Positions 53,349 through 63,421 of a stretch of 64,000 nucleotides of DNA are shown one piece after another. The DNA is taken from the NCBI RefSeq assembly GCF_026625565.1, contig NZ_CP112998.1, positions 188,501 through 252,500 of the forward strand. Reading direction: 5' to 3'. Each line of letters begins with the position of its first letter. Position 1 is the first letter of the stretch. The translations under genes and the position numbers were made by a program. This DNA comes from Dyadobacter pollutisoli (lineage in GTDB: Bacteria; Bacteroidota; Bacteroidia; Cytophagales; Spirosomataceae). The notes under the pieces are model-generated. The model did no database searches. It saw only the letters and a program-made list of their open reading frames with translations, and had not been told where the DNA came from.

Positions 53349-56300
53349 TTAAAACGAAACATTAATGCCGGCAATGAATGTCTTCAGCAAAGGCCCGCTA
53401 TTTTTCGGACTTCTGTCGCCTTCCGCGAATTCAGGGTCCCAGCCTCTCCAGTCGGTCCAGGTAGCGAGGTTTTTTGCGCTCACATATAGCTGCAATGCGC
53501 CTATATGAACCCTTTTCAAAATCTTTTCGGGGATATAATAGGCCAGGGACACATCCTGCAGACGAACGAAGCTCCGGCTTTCATAGAAACCATAACCCAA
53601 TGGATTCCGGTAGTTTATCCTCGGACGTGTATTGATTGGGTTGGCCTTGGTCCAGTAGGGGACATCCAGAAAATTCGCCTGATCGTAAAAGTTTGTTCCC
53701 GGATTGAGCATGGACAAAGGGCTGTAACCGCCTTGTCGCACATTGAATGTCGTTGAAAAACTAAGTCCTTTATAACTGAATATATTCGTCAGCCCCAGAT
53801 TGAATTTGGCCTGGTTATTGCTCACCACAGCTCTGTCGTCAGGAGTGATCTTGCCATCGGGAACACCGTCCGGACCGCTGATATCCTTGAACCGAATATC
53901 GCCCGCCTTCGCACCCGGGATTAAAGTCAGGTCGTCGCCTTCCTGAAAAATTCCGTCAAATACATAGTCGTAATTCGTACCCAGCGGATGTCCTATAAAC
54001 CAGCCGCTGGCAATGTCATCGTCCTCTTTTTCATCATTGTTCAGGTCCCGGCCAGTCAGCTTTACGATCTTGTTCCGGTTGAATGAAAATGCCAGATTGG
54101 TGTTCCAGGTGAAGTCTCCTTTCATGATATTGACGGTTTTGAGATCAATTTCCAGCCCGTGATTTTTAGTTTCGCCAATATTTCTCAAATAGGTTTCAAA
54201 ACCATTGGTATTGGGAATGGTTTGTTTTAGCAGCAGGTCGTAAGTATTAGTAACATAAAAATTCAATGACATGGTAACCCGGTTCGAAAACGCCTGCACG
54301 TCGGTACCCACATTGAAGCTCTCCGAAGTTTCCCAGCTCAGGTTAGGGTTCGCCAGGGAAGTAGTGCTCAGTCCGACGGAGGTGGCGCTTCCGTCTCCAA
54401 ACACATAGTTACTCTGCCCGATCTGGCTCAGGGACGAATATTCATCCACTCCACGGTTTCCATTTCTGCCCCACGAAACCCGTAATTTGAGAAAATTGAT
54501 TTGCTTAATGTTGCGTAAAAATGCCTCCTCACTCATGTTCCAGCTCAATGCTGCGGCCGGGAACACGCCATATTTTTTTCCAGCGCCAAATGCCGAGTAA
54601 CCGTCGCGCCTGATACTGATGGTAGCGAAGTACTTACTGGCAATGGAGTATCCGAGACGGGCCATACCGGAACTCTGCCTGTTTTTGGAAGCACCGGTCT
54701 CGATGTTGTAGCTCTCGCCAATTTCAAGGGCATTGTACCCGAGCGCATCATTGAAAATATTCTGACTGGACAAGTATGAAAACTGATTTTTCAGCTCATA
54801 AGCACCGTAAAGTAATGTCAGGTCAAGGTTTTGTTTTGCGGAGATCTGCTGCTTGTAGGTTACTATGTTTTCGAGCGTAATGTTCTGGCTTTCACCATGC
54901 CGCTTTGATCCCGAACCCAGCCGGTTCAATGGCTCATAGGCAGGGCTGTAAGTAAATAGTTTCGAATCTGTACGGGTGTATCCCACATTGAATTTGTACG
55001 AAAGCCCCTTCCAGATCGAAAAATCGGCATAGCCATTTGAAAATAATACATTGGTAATGGACGTCCTGGTATTCAGCAGGTTCCCGATCAGCGGGTTAGC
55101 AACCAAACCAATGTCCTGAGGCAATGGACGGGGAGAAGTGCCATCGGCCAGGTACAGGCTTGCATACGGGCTCAGGTAGGAAGTCGCCGACAGGTCTGCC
55201 CGCACGCCTGAATCATCCCGAGAGGAAAAACCTGAATTGATCCCGATTTTCAACCAGTCAGTAGCCTGCACGCTCAGGTTCAACCGGCTGGAAATCCGGC
55301 TGAAATTGTCGCCTTTCACGGGGGATTTCGCCCTCAGGTACGCACCTGAAAAATAGTAATTCACCCGGTCCGTTTTGCCCGAAACGCTCAGTTCGTAATT
55401 CGACATAGGTGCCTTCTGCCTGATTTCTTCAAAAGGCTCGATTGATTTTCCTGCGGCAATATTTTCAAGTTCTACCGGTTGAAAAGGAACGATACCTCCG
55501 TCCGCCAGTTCGGCATCCTTACGGGCAGCCAGGTACTGCTCAGCATTCAGGTATTGAGGCAAAACAGCGTAATTCGACGAGCCAATGTAGGTATTGAATG
55601 TAAACTTAGGCTTGCCGGATTTCCCTTTTTTTGTCGTGATCTCGATCACACCGTTTGCCGCCAGCGATCCATATATCGCCGTGGAGCTCGCGTCTTTCAA
55701 TATATCCATTGACTCGATATCATTCGGGTTGATGTCCGAAAGGTTTCCGCCTGCGTAAATAATACCATCCAAAACAATGAGCGGCGAGTTACTGGCAGAT
55801 ATCGAATTGATCCCGCGAATATTGATAGTACCCGCTTGTCCGGGGCGGCCGTTATCCGTCACCTGCACGCCGGCAGTCGTGCCGCGCAGGATCTGCGAAG
55901 CACTGGTATTGGGCTGTAACCGAGTATCTTCAATGTTCACACTCGCCACGGCACCGGTGAGATCCTTCTTCTTGGCCGTGCCATAGCCTACTACCACCAC
56001 TTCGTCCAAAGCCTTGGTGTCGGGCCTTAATATGACGTCGAGGCTGGTGCGCGTACCGACTTCAATCTCTTGGGGCAGGTACCCGACAAACGAAAAGATC
56101 AGGTAGGCGGGGCCGTCGGGAATGTCGAGCGAGTAGTGTCCTTCAACGTCACTTACCGTACCCGTTTGCGAGCCTTTCAGTACGATGCTCACACCCGGTA
56201 ATCCGGCGCCGGTCTCGTCGCTGACGGTTCCGCCTATTACCTTATTATTAGGATGGGAAGCCTTAAAATCCGGTCGCCCGGGCTCTGCAATGCTGCCGGA

Positions 56301-56669
56301 TTTTGGCTCCGGTCCCTGTTTTGACAAGATAATCTGCCGTCCCGCCACACTATATTTGATGGCGATCGGTTTCAGGATCATGTCCAGCACTTCACCAAGG
56401 CTCCTGTTCTCCGCATCCAATGTGATCGGGTTGTGAATGGGAACCACCTGCGGGCTGTACGAGAATTTGATCTCAGCCTTTTCTTCAATCAAATGCAGTA
56501 CCGATTTGAGGCTCTTTGCCCGAACGGTAATGGATATACTCCGGTTCAAAAGCTCCTGTCCGGCAGCTTCCCGTGCCCAGGAAACCTGTACGAATGTGAG
56601 CACGAGCAACGCTTGTAAAAGTGTGATTTTCATACATATTACCACATATGTTGTGAATGTTTTTTTCAT
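53349..56669 (-). CDS. SusC/RagA-type TonB-dependent outer membrane transporter with STN domain
   Basis: 1106 residues: signal region, STN domain (~45-115: ITVRAKSLKSVLHLIEEKAE), CarboxypepD_reg (~145-230), DEVVVVGYGTAKKKDLTGAV, plug (LIVLDGIIYAGG, MDILKDASSTAIYGSLAANG) and C-terminal barrel ending IAGINVSF. The STN domain couples it to the FecR/sigma pair encoded upstream. Partner SusD follows. Only ~155 bases separate it from FecR. Confidence 0.96.
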   Translation of the reverse strand: MKKTFTTYVVICMKITLLQALLVLTFVQVSWAREAAGQELLNRSISITVRAKSLKSVLHLIEEKAEIKFSYSPQVVPIHNPITLDAENRSLGEVLDMILKPIAIKYSVAGRQIILSKQGPEPKSGSIAEPGRPDFKASHPNNKVIGGTVSDETGAGLPGVSIVLKGSQTGTVSDVEGHYSLDIPDGPAYLIFSFVGYLPQEIEVGTRTSLDVILRPDTKALDEVVVVGYGTAKKKDLTGAVASVNIEDTRLQPNTSASQILRGTTAGVQVTDNGRPGQAGTINIRGINSISASNSPLIVLDGIIYAGGNLSDINPNDIESMDILKDASSTAIYGSLAANGVIEITTKKGKSGKPKFTFNTYIGSSNYAVLPQYLNAEQYLAARKDAELADGGIVPFQPVELENIAAGKSIEPFEEIRQKAPMSNYELSVSGKTDRVNYYFSGAYLRAKSPVKGDNFSRISSRLNLSVQATDWLKIGINSGFSSRDDSGVRADLSATSYLSPYASLYLADGTSPRPLPQDIGLVANPLIGNLLNTRTSITNVLFSNGYADFSIWKGLSYKFNVGYTRTDSKLFTYSPAYEPLNRLGSGSKRHGESQNITLENIVTYKQQISAKQNLDLTLLYGAYELKNQFSYLSSQNIFNDALGYNALEIGESYNIETGASKNRQSSGMARLGYSIASKYFATISIRRDGYSAFGAGKKYGVFPAAALSWNMSEEAFLRNIKQINFLKLRVSWGRNGNRGVDEYSSLSQIGQSNYVFGDGSATSVGLSTTSLANPNLSWETSESFNVGTDVQAFSNRVTMSLNFYVTNTYDLLLKQTIPNTNGFETYLRNIGETKNHGLEIDLKTVNIMKGDFTWNTNLAFSFNRNKIVKLTGRDLNNDEKEDDDIASGWFIGHPLGTNYDYVFDGIFQEGDDLTLIPGAKAGDIRFKDISGPDGVPDGKITPDDRAVVSNNQAKFNLGLTNIFSYKGLSFSTTFNVRQGGYSPLSMLNPGTNFYDQANFLDVPYWTKANPINTRPRINYRNPLGYGFYESRSFVRLQDVSLAYYIPEKILKRVHIGALQLYVSAKNLATWTDWRGWDPEFAEGDRSPKNSGPLLKTFIAGINVSF

Positions 56670-56826
56670 ATTGGTTCAATTATTCAGGTTAGCGTTCAGG
56701 CAATGCAGGTTCCGCCACCCCGGCACGTGGCCACGGGTGTGAAATCCTACTGAAAAGGAGGTTAAGGAGTTAAGGATGTCGTATTGTTTTCATAGGTGAG
56801 AGTGGGCTAGGGTTATAAAATTGAGA

Positions 56827-57936
56827 TTACTGGCAGCCGCCACCATTGATAATGATCTGACCGTCAAACTTCTGATATTCTGCATTGATCGTCTTGCAAA
56901 TCACTTCCAGCTTTTCATCGAATGTCTCCGTTTTCAGTGATGCACTGAGCTCGCATTCTTTCAGTTGCTCGCGATTAAAGCGAATCGCTATCCCGTAGGA
57001 TTTTTCCAGATCTTCAAAAACTTTGGCAATAGGTACTGAGTCGTAATTAAACTGGAACACCTCTTTACCTTTTGCGATAATCGCAGGCTGTTCGACCAGG
57101 GTTTTGTTAAATTCCTCTGTTTGGCGTGAGAAGACGGCCTTTTGGTTCGGTAGCAGCAGCAGTCCATTCTTTGCTGACAAATTCACGTCTTTATTCGTCA
57201 AATGGTCTTTTTCCCTGAAAACGGAAACTTGCCCCGACGAAACATTGACCAGCACATCCTTTTCATCGTCGAAGGCACGTACCTTGAATTTCGTACCCAA
57301 AACCTTCGTAACCACCTCATTCGCATAAACCAGAAAGGGCTTACGAGCATTTTTAGTTACCTCAAAAGTGGCTTCTCCGGACAAAAACACATCTCTGGTG
57401 GCTTTGTTAAACTGACTGCTAAAAGCCAGCTTGCTGCCCGGTGCCAGCTCCACGACCGAGCTGTCAGGCAAAACGATACTTTCGACCTCTTTACCAGTAT
57501 TGACCTTTTCCACATAGGTCGCGTTATGATCTGCAATCCGGTTAGCGTAGTAAGTTTTGGAGTCCTGCCTGGTTAGCCACATCGCTGCAAATAATCCGCA
57601 AATCACAAGTACCGATGCCGCAGCAAGCCATTTGAAACGGTTCAACGGTCCCACGAATGGGGTTGTTTCCGCAATGTTGTTTGTTTCCTTAATCCTTTGC
57701 AGCAGTCCGTTGATCGTGTCTTCCGAGAGCACAGTAGCGGCATAATGATGCAGCCCGATGCGGATGGATTCGAGCAAATGTACTGCCTGGGTCCATTCAT
57801 CCACATTGGCCGGGTTACCTGCCAGCCAGGAGTTCCACAACGCGTTGGTACGTTCGTCAGGGGAGAGCTGGTGGCTTACGAAGTCGTCGCAGGTCAGAAA
57901 GTCAGCTACCGTAAAGTGGTCGAATGATGGAGTCAA
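56827..57936 (-). CDS. FecR-family anti-sigma factor
   Basis: 369 residues: N-terminal cytoplasmic part, membrane helix near 107-125 (FKWLAAASVLVICGLFAAMW), FecR domain (LPDSSVVELAPGSKLAFSS, VLGTKFKVRAFDD, NVSSGQVSVF), and C-terminal domain ending in a cysteine-containing tail (IINGGGCQ). It controls the sigma factor encoded 56 bases upstream and reads the state of the SusC protein at 53349. Confidence 0.93.
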   Translation of the reverse strand: MTPSFDHFTVADFLTCDDFVSHQLSPDERTNALWNSWLAGNPANVDEWTQAVHLLESIRIGLHHYAATVLSEDTINGLLQRIKETNNIAETTPFVGPLNRFKWLAAASVLVICGLFAAMWLTRQDSKTYYANRIADHNATYVEKVNTGKEVESIVLPDSSVVELAPGSKLAFSSQFNKATRDVFLSGEATFEVTKNARKPFLVYANEVVTKVLGTKFKVRAFDDEKDVLVNVSSGQVSVFREKDHLTNKDVNLSAKNGLLLLPNQKAVFSRQTEEFNKTLVEQPAIIAKGKEVFQFNYDSVPIAKVFEDLEKSYGIAIRFNREQLKECELSASLKTETFDEKLEVICKTINAEYQKFDGQIIINGGGCQ

Positions 57937-57991
57937 TGGGTTTCTCGTTTTCTGGAATTTGCATATAGATGACCAATTCAGAAAAACGTAC

Positions 57992-58627
57992 TCAGTTTAA
58001 CCCAAAAAAATATAGAAAAAGTGAATAAATAGGCAACACGATCCAGCCACGAAGCTTTTCGACAGCCCGAAATACCAGATTTTTAGCAGATTGCGTATTC
58101 ATTTCCAGAATGTCGCCGATCTGGTTGTAGTTGAGGTTTTCAATAAATCGCAGTTTTATGGCCTCTTGCTGCCGGTGGGGTAATTTTGAAATCAGCATCC
58201 GCAATTTTTCCTGCCGGGAAGTCGCCACTTCCAGTTCTTCCAGAATTTCAAGATCAGTAGGTTCAAACATTTCGATGTTCACTTCTGAAAGCGGCGCGAA
58301 TGCCCTTTCCTTACGCTCCAACAAATGCATGACCCTGGTTTTGAGTGCTTTTAACAAATAATATTTAACATTGTCAGGCACAGAAAGCCTCTCACGCTTC
58401 ACCCACAGCTCAGTAAAAACGTCGTGAATGCAATCCAGCACGAAAGCCTCCGAAGTAGTAACCAGACTGGAACCATACCGGTACATGTCCTTGATATACA
58501 GCCGATAAAGCTTAGTGTAAGCCTCCTCGTCTCCGTGCTGGAATGCGATCCAAAGTTCTTGTTCGGTTACCTGGGACAATGTTGTACTGATTAAAAATGT
58601 TATCCGTGGTCTAAAAGCAACCGGCAA
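57992..58627 (-). CDS. ECF-type RNA polymerase sigma factor
   Basis: 211 residues if translated from the TTG at 58627. Another TTG at 58579 would start the protein with SQVTEQELWIAF, closer to the family's usual start, and is equally likely; there is no ATG in this part. Region 2 (GDEEAYTKLYRLYIKDMYRY, DCIHDVFTELWVKRE) and region 4 (LPHRQQEAIKLRFIENLNYN, QSAKNLVFRAVEKLRGW) are present. First gene of the minus-strand locus ending with the two pyruvyl-transferase-like proteins. Confidence 0.92.
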   Translation of the reverse strand: MPVAFRPRITFLISTTLSQVTEQELWIAFQHGDEEAYTKLYRLYIKDMYRYGSSLVTTSEAFVLDCIHDVFTELWVKRERLSVPDNVKYYLLKALKTRVMHLLERKERAFAPLSEVNIEMFEPTDLEILEELEVATSRQEKLRMLISKLPHRQQEAIKLRFIENLNYNQIGDILEMNTQSAKNLVFRAVEKLRGWIVLPIYSLFLYFFGLN

Positions 58628-58755
58628 CCCAAGATTTACCGTGCGTCATCACAGTATTACTGTCCGATTTTTTTTGACCCGAAAACTAACCAATGCGACG
58701 GGGGCACGCTGGCCTGCACAACTTACCTGTTTAGATCAATGTCCAAAACTACTTA

Positions 58756-59445
58756 TTACAGGTTACCGCCCTTAAAAATCGTAAAACCTGCTTTTACATT
58801 AAAACCCTGGCGCAAAATGCCGGTTTTGGTTCCATATTCCTTTTTGCTGCGGATGAATGTTCTGGCAATGTTACGCTCATATTCGGCGGACAAAGTAAAC
58901 CTCTTCCATTTGAAGCCGGTTGCCAGGGCAAACGTGGGTACTACCCGCTGATGGTCCAGCGCATTGTATTGGATTTCTTTCGTATAATTTACTTCGCGCA
59001 TGTACGCCACAAAGTAATCTACCTGCACCAGACCTTCTGTAAAGAACTTTACCTGCGACTGTGGATTGATGTACCATCTAAGTCCCGTTCCAACCGAACC
59101 CCAGTGGTATCTCTCATTCTCGCCAAAAATATACGATCCGTTAAAATTGCACAGGCAGAGTGCATTTTCTTCCATTTTATTGTTGAGATATTTCAGTCTC
59201 GCAAGAACTGAGAAACGTTGGTTCAACGACTTCTCAACCCAGATGGAAGCGTTCCAGGAATTAATCGATTTAAAGTTGGTGACAGTTCCAGGCCATAGCT
59301 CTGTGTCATAATATTTCCGGTTAAAGTGATCCTGGCCATAGCCAACGCTGATACCTACTTCCCACGGGCTTTTCTGTGCCAATGCAAACTGGCCAATCAG
59401 TACATTGGCCATTGTCAAATAGTAAAGTCGTAACAGTTGCTTCAT
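58756..59445 (-). CDS. Outer membrane beta-barrel protein
   Basis: 229 residues: signal peptide ending at FALAQ, then alternating short amphipathic strands (PWEVGISVGYGQDHF; FSVLARLKYLN; VKFFTEGLVQVDYFVAY; RFTLSAEYERNIA) and a C-terminal aromatic-type end (FNVKAGFTIFKG). It resembles the eight-stranded OmpW/PorT-like barrels of the phylum. Ligand or role unknown. Single gene. Confidence 0.75.
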   Translation of the reverse strand: MKQLLRLYYLTMANVLIGQFALAQKSPWEVGISVGYGQDHFNRKYYDTELWPGTVTNFKSINSWNASIWVEKSLNQRFSVLARLKYLNNKMEENALCLCNFNGSYIFGENERYHWGSVGTGLRWYINPQSQVKFFTEGLVQVDYFVAYMREVNYTKEIQYNALDHQRVVPTFALATGFKWKRFTLSAEYERNIARTFIRSKKEYGTKTGILRQGFNVKAGFTIFKGGNL

Positions 59446-59594
59446 GTCTCAGTATAAGGTTATTAGTGATGATAATGTAACCCAAATATAATGTGAGTAT
59501 ACTAAATATTTTCACAAGTAACCTTTTGTATATCATTTTTTGTATTGATAATTTGTTTCGACTCTGCTTTACCAAACCTGGCTATGAAAAATAA

Positions 59595-60065
59595 CTAGCC
59601 GCGAACAGGTACTTTCTCACTTTTCACCGCAGACAAATAAACCCAGGCAATGAAGAACACTTGCAATGGTATCCTGAACCATAGATAACCCGGCCCGTTA
59701 CCATCATGGCTGGCGGTTTGAAGATTGATATGGTTTTGGGCGGCGTAAATGTTGGCTGGGAGGAGTAGTACAAAAAACAAAATCAGCAACCAGCCCGTAA
59801 GCACCCGGAATTTGGGTAAGAGTAGCCCGGCGGCTGCGGCAAATTCCACTATTCCCGTCGCGTAGATGATCAGTTCCCGCTGACCGATGAATTCCGGCAG
59901 CATCATGGCCATTCCTTTGGTGAATGCGAAGTGTGCAATTCCTGTGACGACCAGCATAGCTGCCATTCCGATCCGTGCGGCCAGTGCGACTTCATAAGTT
60001 CCCCTTGTTTTTTTGATGACCAGCAAAGCGATCACGAAGACGAGTATTAAAATAATTTCGGGCAT
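59595..60065 (-). CDS. DoxX-family membrane protein
   Basis: 156 residues, four hydrophobic segments (ILVFVIALLVIKK; MAAMLVVTGIAHFAFTKG; ATGIVEFAAAAGLLLPKFRV; LLILFFVLLLPANIYAA) and the DoxX/DoxD-like GIAHF and EFAAAAGLLL patterns. Its exact function is unknown; relatives act in redox balance. It is 62 bases after the disrupted Crp-type gene and probably was its target. Confidence 0.88.
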   Translation of the reverse strand: MPEIILILVFVIALLVIKKTRGTYEVALAARIGMAAMLVVTGIAHFAFTKGMAMMLPEFIGQRELIIYATGIVEFAAAAGLLLPKFRVLTGWLLILFFVLLLPANIYAAQNHINLQTASHDGNGPGYLWFRIPLQVFFIAWVYLSAVKSEKVPVRG

Positions 60066-60127
60066 AACGCTTTCTTTTTTTTCTTACAAAGGTCGGCCGA
60101 TATGTATTCCCGAAAAATGAACCCGGG

Positions 60128-60651
60128 TTAATAAATTCGCTTACGGATGCGGCTCAGTGCTTGCGGCGTAATACCAATGTAAGATGCCAGGTACCTGCCA
60201 GGAATCAGCTGAATGAGCCGGGTTTGTTCTTTGAAAAGGTTCAAATACCGCTCCTCGGCGCTCTGCGTCAAAAAATCCATTTCGCGGCGGGCTTTGGTCA
60301 AAAACAGCTGCTCAGCCGCGTACCTGCCAATGCGGTTCCCGACGCTCGTAGTGGCATAAATCGTCTGCAAATCCGGATAACTGATCCGCCATAATGTGGT
60401 TTTGGCCAATGCCTGGACATTAAAACTGGCAGGCGATTGGGTGATAAAAGAACTATAACCACTCAGAAATTCACCTGCAAATGCGAAGTCAAATGTGAGT
60501 TCTTCCTCCTTTTTGGAAAGAAAAAAACGGGCCATACCTTCTTCAATGAACGAAAGATAGCCTTCGGCCGCGAGAGCTTCGAAGAAAATGCATTCCATTC
60601 ATCGTCGGACAGAGGGGTGATGGCTTCAAAGTAGTCGCGGATTGCCTGCAT
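60128..60651 (-). pseudogene. Crp/Fnr-family regulator disrupted by an internal deletion
   Basis: The start (MQAIRDYFEAITPLSDDEWN, from ATG 60651) is in one frame. The rest (YLSFIEEGMARFF, GEFLSGYSSFITQ and C-terminal ITPQALSRIRKRIY helix-turn-helix) is in another. Between KLSRPK and YLSFIEEG the family normally has about 15 more residues of the cyclic-nucleotide-type beta-roll, so about 40-46 bases seem lost, leaving a frameshift near 60535-60590. The gene is probably dead, unless an internal start gives a shortened product. Adjacent DoxX suggests a former regulator-target pair. Confidence 0.8.
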
Positions 60652-60753
60652 ATCAAAAAAATTTACAGTAAATCTAATATTATCTCTAATTCTATTTATA
60701 TTAAAGTTCCTTATAGGTTAATGCGTTACTGGGCTATTCAAACCGATTTTTGA

Positions 60754-61557
60754 ATGAAGATCTTCGCTGCATTCGCCATATTATTTTTTGCAATTTGGGA
60801 TAAAGCACTGTGCCAGAGCCTGATCAATGAACGTCATGCTGGTCCACAGGCAGCATTGTCGGTGGTGCAGCCGCCCCAGCCTCCTACGGTTACGAAGAAA
60901 AGGGTTTCAGTAAGGGTTTTGGATAAAAATACATTAAAACCAGTCATTTCTACGCTGATTGTTACGGGTCAAAAGCCCGGTAAACAGATCATTCCAACAT
61001 TTGAAAACGGCGTGTATAAATTCAAGATCCCCGTGAATGACACCAGCATCATCTCCATTTTTGCCGACGGCTACGAACTGCTGATCGAATCCATTACGGC
61101 TAATAAAATGGGTGCAAGGGAGGTTTTTTATCTCACCCCCAAATCAGAAGCAGCATCAGCCGCCAACGCAATGCTGGTGTCCAATCGTACCCCAACCGGT
61201 TCCAGACGCATTCTGACCGAGGAAGTCAGATCGGTACTGCATTTCAAAAGAAGCAGGGCCATTATCCTCACAGCCTCGAAACCCGAGCTGGACCGGCTTG
61301 TGGAGCATTTGGCAGAGAACCCAGAGATCAGCATCAGGCTGGCAGGGCATACCGACAGCGAAGGTGATGCGGGAAAGAATATGAGCCTTTCCAATGAGCG
61401 GGTGAAAGTGGTGAAGCAATACCTGGTAGACCACCACATAGCTGCGGGCAGGATCTCAGGCAAAGGTTTTGGCAGCAATGTACCCGCTGCGCCAAACGAC
61501 TGTGAGGAAAACCGCAGACGAAACCGGCGTGTGGAAATCATTGTGACTGAGGAATAA
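60754..61557 (+). CDS. OmpA-family protein with N-terminal beta domain
   Basis: 267 residues: signal peptide (cut near KALCQ), a ~95-residue beta-rich domain (VSVRVLDKNTLKPVISTLIV, VYKFKIPVNDTSIISIFADG) like carboxypeptidase-regulatory or PEGA folds, then the OmpA domain with ISIRLAGHTDSEGDAGKN and NRRRNRRVEIIV. It probably anchors to peptidoglycan. The two OmpA-family genes of this window (this and 292) share only the C-terminal domain. Confidence 0.88.
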   Translation: MKIFAAFAILFFAIWDKALCQSLINERHAGPQAALSVVQPPQPPTVTKKRVSVRVLDKNTLKPVISTLIVTGQKPGKQIIPTFENGVYKFKIPVNDTSIISIFADGYELLIESITANKMGAREVFYLTPKSEAASAANAMLVSNRTPTGSRRILTEEVRSVLHFKRSRAIILTASKPELDRLVEHLAENPEISIRLAGHTDSEGDAGKNMSLSNERVKVVKQYLVDHHIAAGRISGKGFGSNVPAAPNDCEENRRRNRRVEIIVTEE

Positions 61558-61747
61558 CGAGTGGTAATTTACCCGTTTTTAAAAAATCAATACAAAAGAT
61601 TTGTTTATCTGTTGCCTATAATTTTACTTTGTCTATATATTTAATAGATTAATAGCTTTGTTACCACCAGCACAGCTATTTAAAAAAGCATCTGATATTT
61701 CATTGACGATGAATTCACATTTATAACCGGTAACTTACATTGATCCT

Positions 61748-63421
61748 ATGGTGGTTTCTCCTCTGCTTTTTCTTCAAATCTCCACATTTACCTTCTTGCT
61801 ACTGAGCGGCTTTTCCAGTGTTTTTGCTCAAAAAAAGACTGTCCCCGAAACACGCCCGAACATCATCCTGATCATGGTCGACGACCTGGGATACTCCGAT
61901 ATCGGTGCTTATGGGTCTGAGATCAAAACCCCGAACCTGGACCAGCTGGCGTCCGAAGGGATTCGTTTCCGCGAATTTTACAATAATTCCATCTGCGCCC
62001 CGACGCGTGCATCGCTCATTACCGGCCAGTACCCGCACAAGGCAGGGGTTGGTTATTTCAATGTCAATCTCGGCTTGCCGCCTTATCAGGGATATCTCAA
62101 TAAAGAATCGCTCACATTTGGAGAGGTGCTGCGCGGCGCCGGGTACAGCACCCTGCTGAGCGGAAAGTGGCACGTTGGTGACGACAGCCTTGCATGGCCG
62201 AACCAGCGCGGATTTGACCGTTTTTACGGCTTTATCGGCGGGGCGAGCAACTATTTTGATATCGGCCAATATGGGCAGGCGCCGCCCGTTCCATTGGTTG
62301 AAAACAACAAGAGGACGACATTGCCCAAGGACAAATACCTCACCGACGAAATCGCCGATCACGCGATCAGCTTTCTGGATGAGCAAAGCAAAACGTCCAA
62401 ACCATTCTTTTTATACCTCTCATTCAATGCGCCGCACTGGCCGTTACAGGCACTTCCCGAAGACATTGCCAAGTACAAAGGCCGGTACAGCGTAGGCTGG
62501 GACTCGCTCAGGGCCGAGCGCATTCGCCGCCAGAAAGCATTGGGTATTTCCGATCCAAACCAGGCGATCGCCGTCAGGGATAATCAGGTACCATTGTGGG
62601 ATAACGTTCCTTACGATGAAAAGAAACTTTGGGAAGCCAAAATGGAGATCTACGCCGCCATGGTTGACCGCGTTGATCAGAACATTGGCAAGCTTCTCGA
62701 AAAGTTGAAAGCGTTGAAAAAAGATGATAACACATTGATAGTCTTTATTTCCGACAATGGTGCACAAGGCGGTTATTCAGGTTCGTCGGGACGCAAGCCG
62801 CCACGCAATACCGGCCCGATAGGAACCGCCGGATCTTACGGCTACCAGGACCAGTCGTGGGCGTACGTCTCTAACACGCCGCATGCATACTATAAAAACA
62901 ACATGCACGAAGGAGGAATCAGCGCGCCATTCATCGCCTGGTTTCCAAAGCAGATCAAAGCCAACAGCATTGTGAAAGGCACCGGTCACCTCATCGACCT
63001 TGCGCCTACATTCTACGAGCTCGCCAACGCCAAATATCCGGCAACATGGAATGGTACCAACATTCATGTACTCCCGGGAAAAAGCCTCGTGCCGGTACTG
63101 ACTGGTAAAAGTGAGCAGGTGGGCCGGGAAGAGCCCATATTCTGGGAAAGAGCAGGTAACCGCGCAGTACGAAAAGGAAAATGGAAAATTGTTTCCACCT
63201 ATCCCTCCTACAAATGGGAGCTATACGATCTCGAAAAAGACAGGGGTGAAACGACCGACCTGGCAGCCTCGCGAACTGACATTGTTAACGAGCTATCGGC
63301 TGACTATGTGCGCTGGGCTGATAAAACCGGCGTCGTGGACTACGACAAGATCAAACCTGCCAACCCGATCGGAGACCCCGTACCACGGCAGGCCAACGGC
63401 ATGCGAAGGGATATTCCGTGA
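61748..63421 (+). CDS. Secreted Cys-type sulfatase
   Basis: 557 residues with a signal peptide (ending SGFSSVFAQ). Sulfatase signature CAPTRASLITG with cysteine 83, the residue converted to formylglycine; metal-binding VDDLGYSDIGAYG and SGKWHVG; VFISDNGAQGG; and the C-terminal NRAVRKGKWKIV. It hydrolyses sulfate esters, arylsulfatase-like (family S1). It needs an anaerobic sulfatase-maturating enzyme or equivalent, none of which is in this window. A GH39-like gene follows, so it may work on a sulfated plant or host glycan (inference). Confidence 0.94.
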   Translation: MVVSPLLFLQISTFTFLLLSGFSSVFAQKKTVPETRPNIILIMVDDLGYSDIGAYGSEIKTPNLDQLASEGIRFREFYNNSICAPTRASLITGQYPHKAGVGYFNVNLGLPPYQGYLNKESLTFGEVLRGAGYSTLLSGKWHVGDDSLAWPNQRGFDRFYGFIGGASNYFDIGQYGQAPPVPLVENNKRTTLPKDKYLTDEIADHAISFLDEQSKTSKPFFLYLSFNAPHWPLQALPEDIAKYKGRYSVGWDSLRAERIRRQKALGISDPNQAIAVRDNQVPLWDNVPYDEKKLWEAKMEIYAAMVDRVDQNIGKLLEKLKALKKDDNTLIVFISDNGAQGGYSGSSGRKPPRNTGPIGTAGSYGYQDQSWAYVSNTPHAYYKNNMHEGGISAPFIAWFPKQIKANSIVKGTGHLIDLAPTFYELANAKYPATWNGTNIHVLPGKSLVPVLTGKSEQVGREEPIFWERAGNRAVRKGKWKIVSTYPSYKWELYDLEKDRGETTDLAASRTDIVNELSADYVRWADKTGVVDYDKIKPANPIGDPVPRQANGMRRDIP

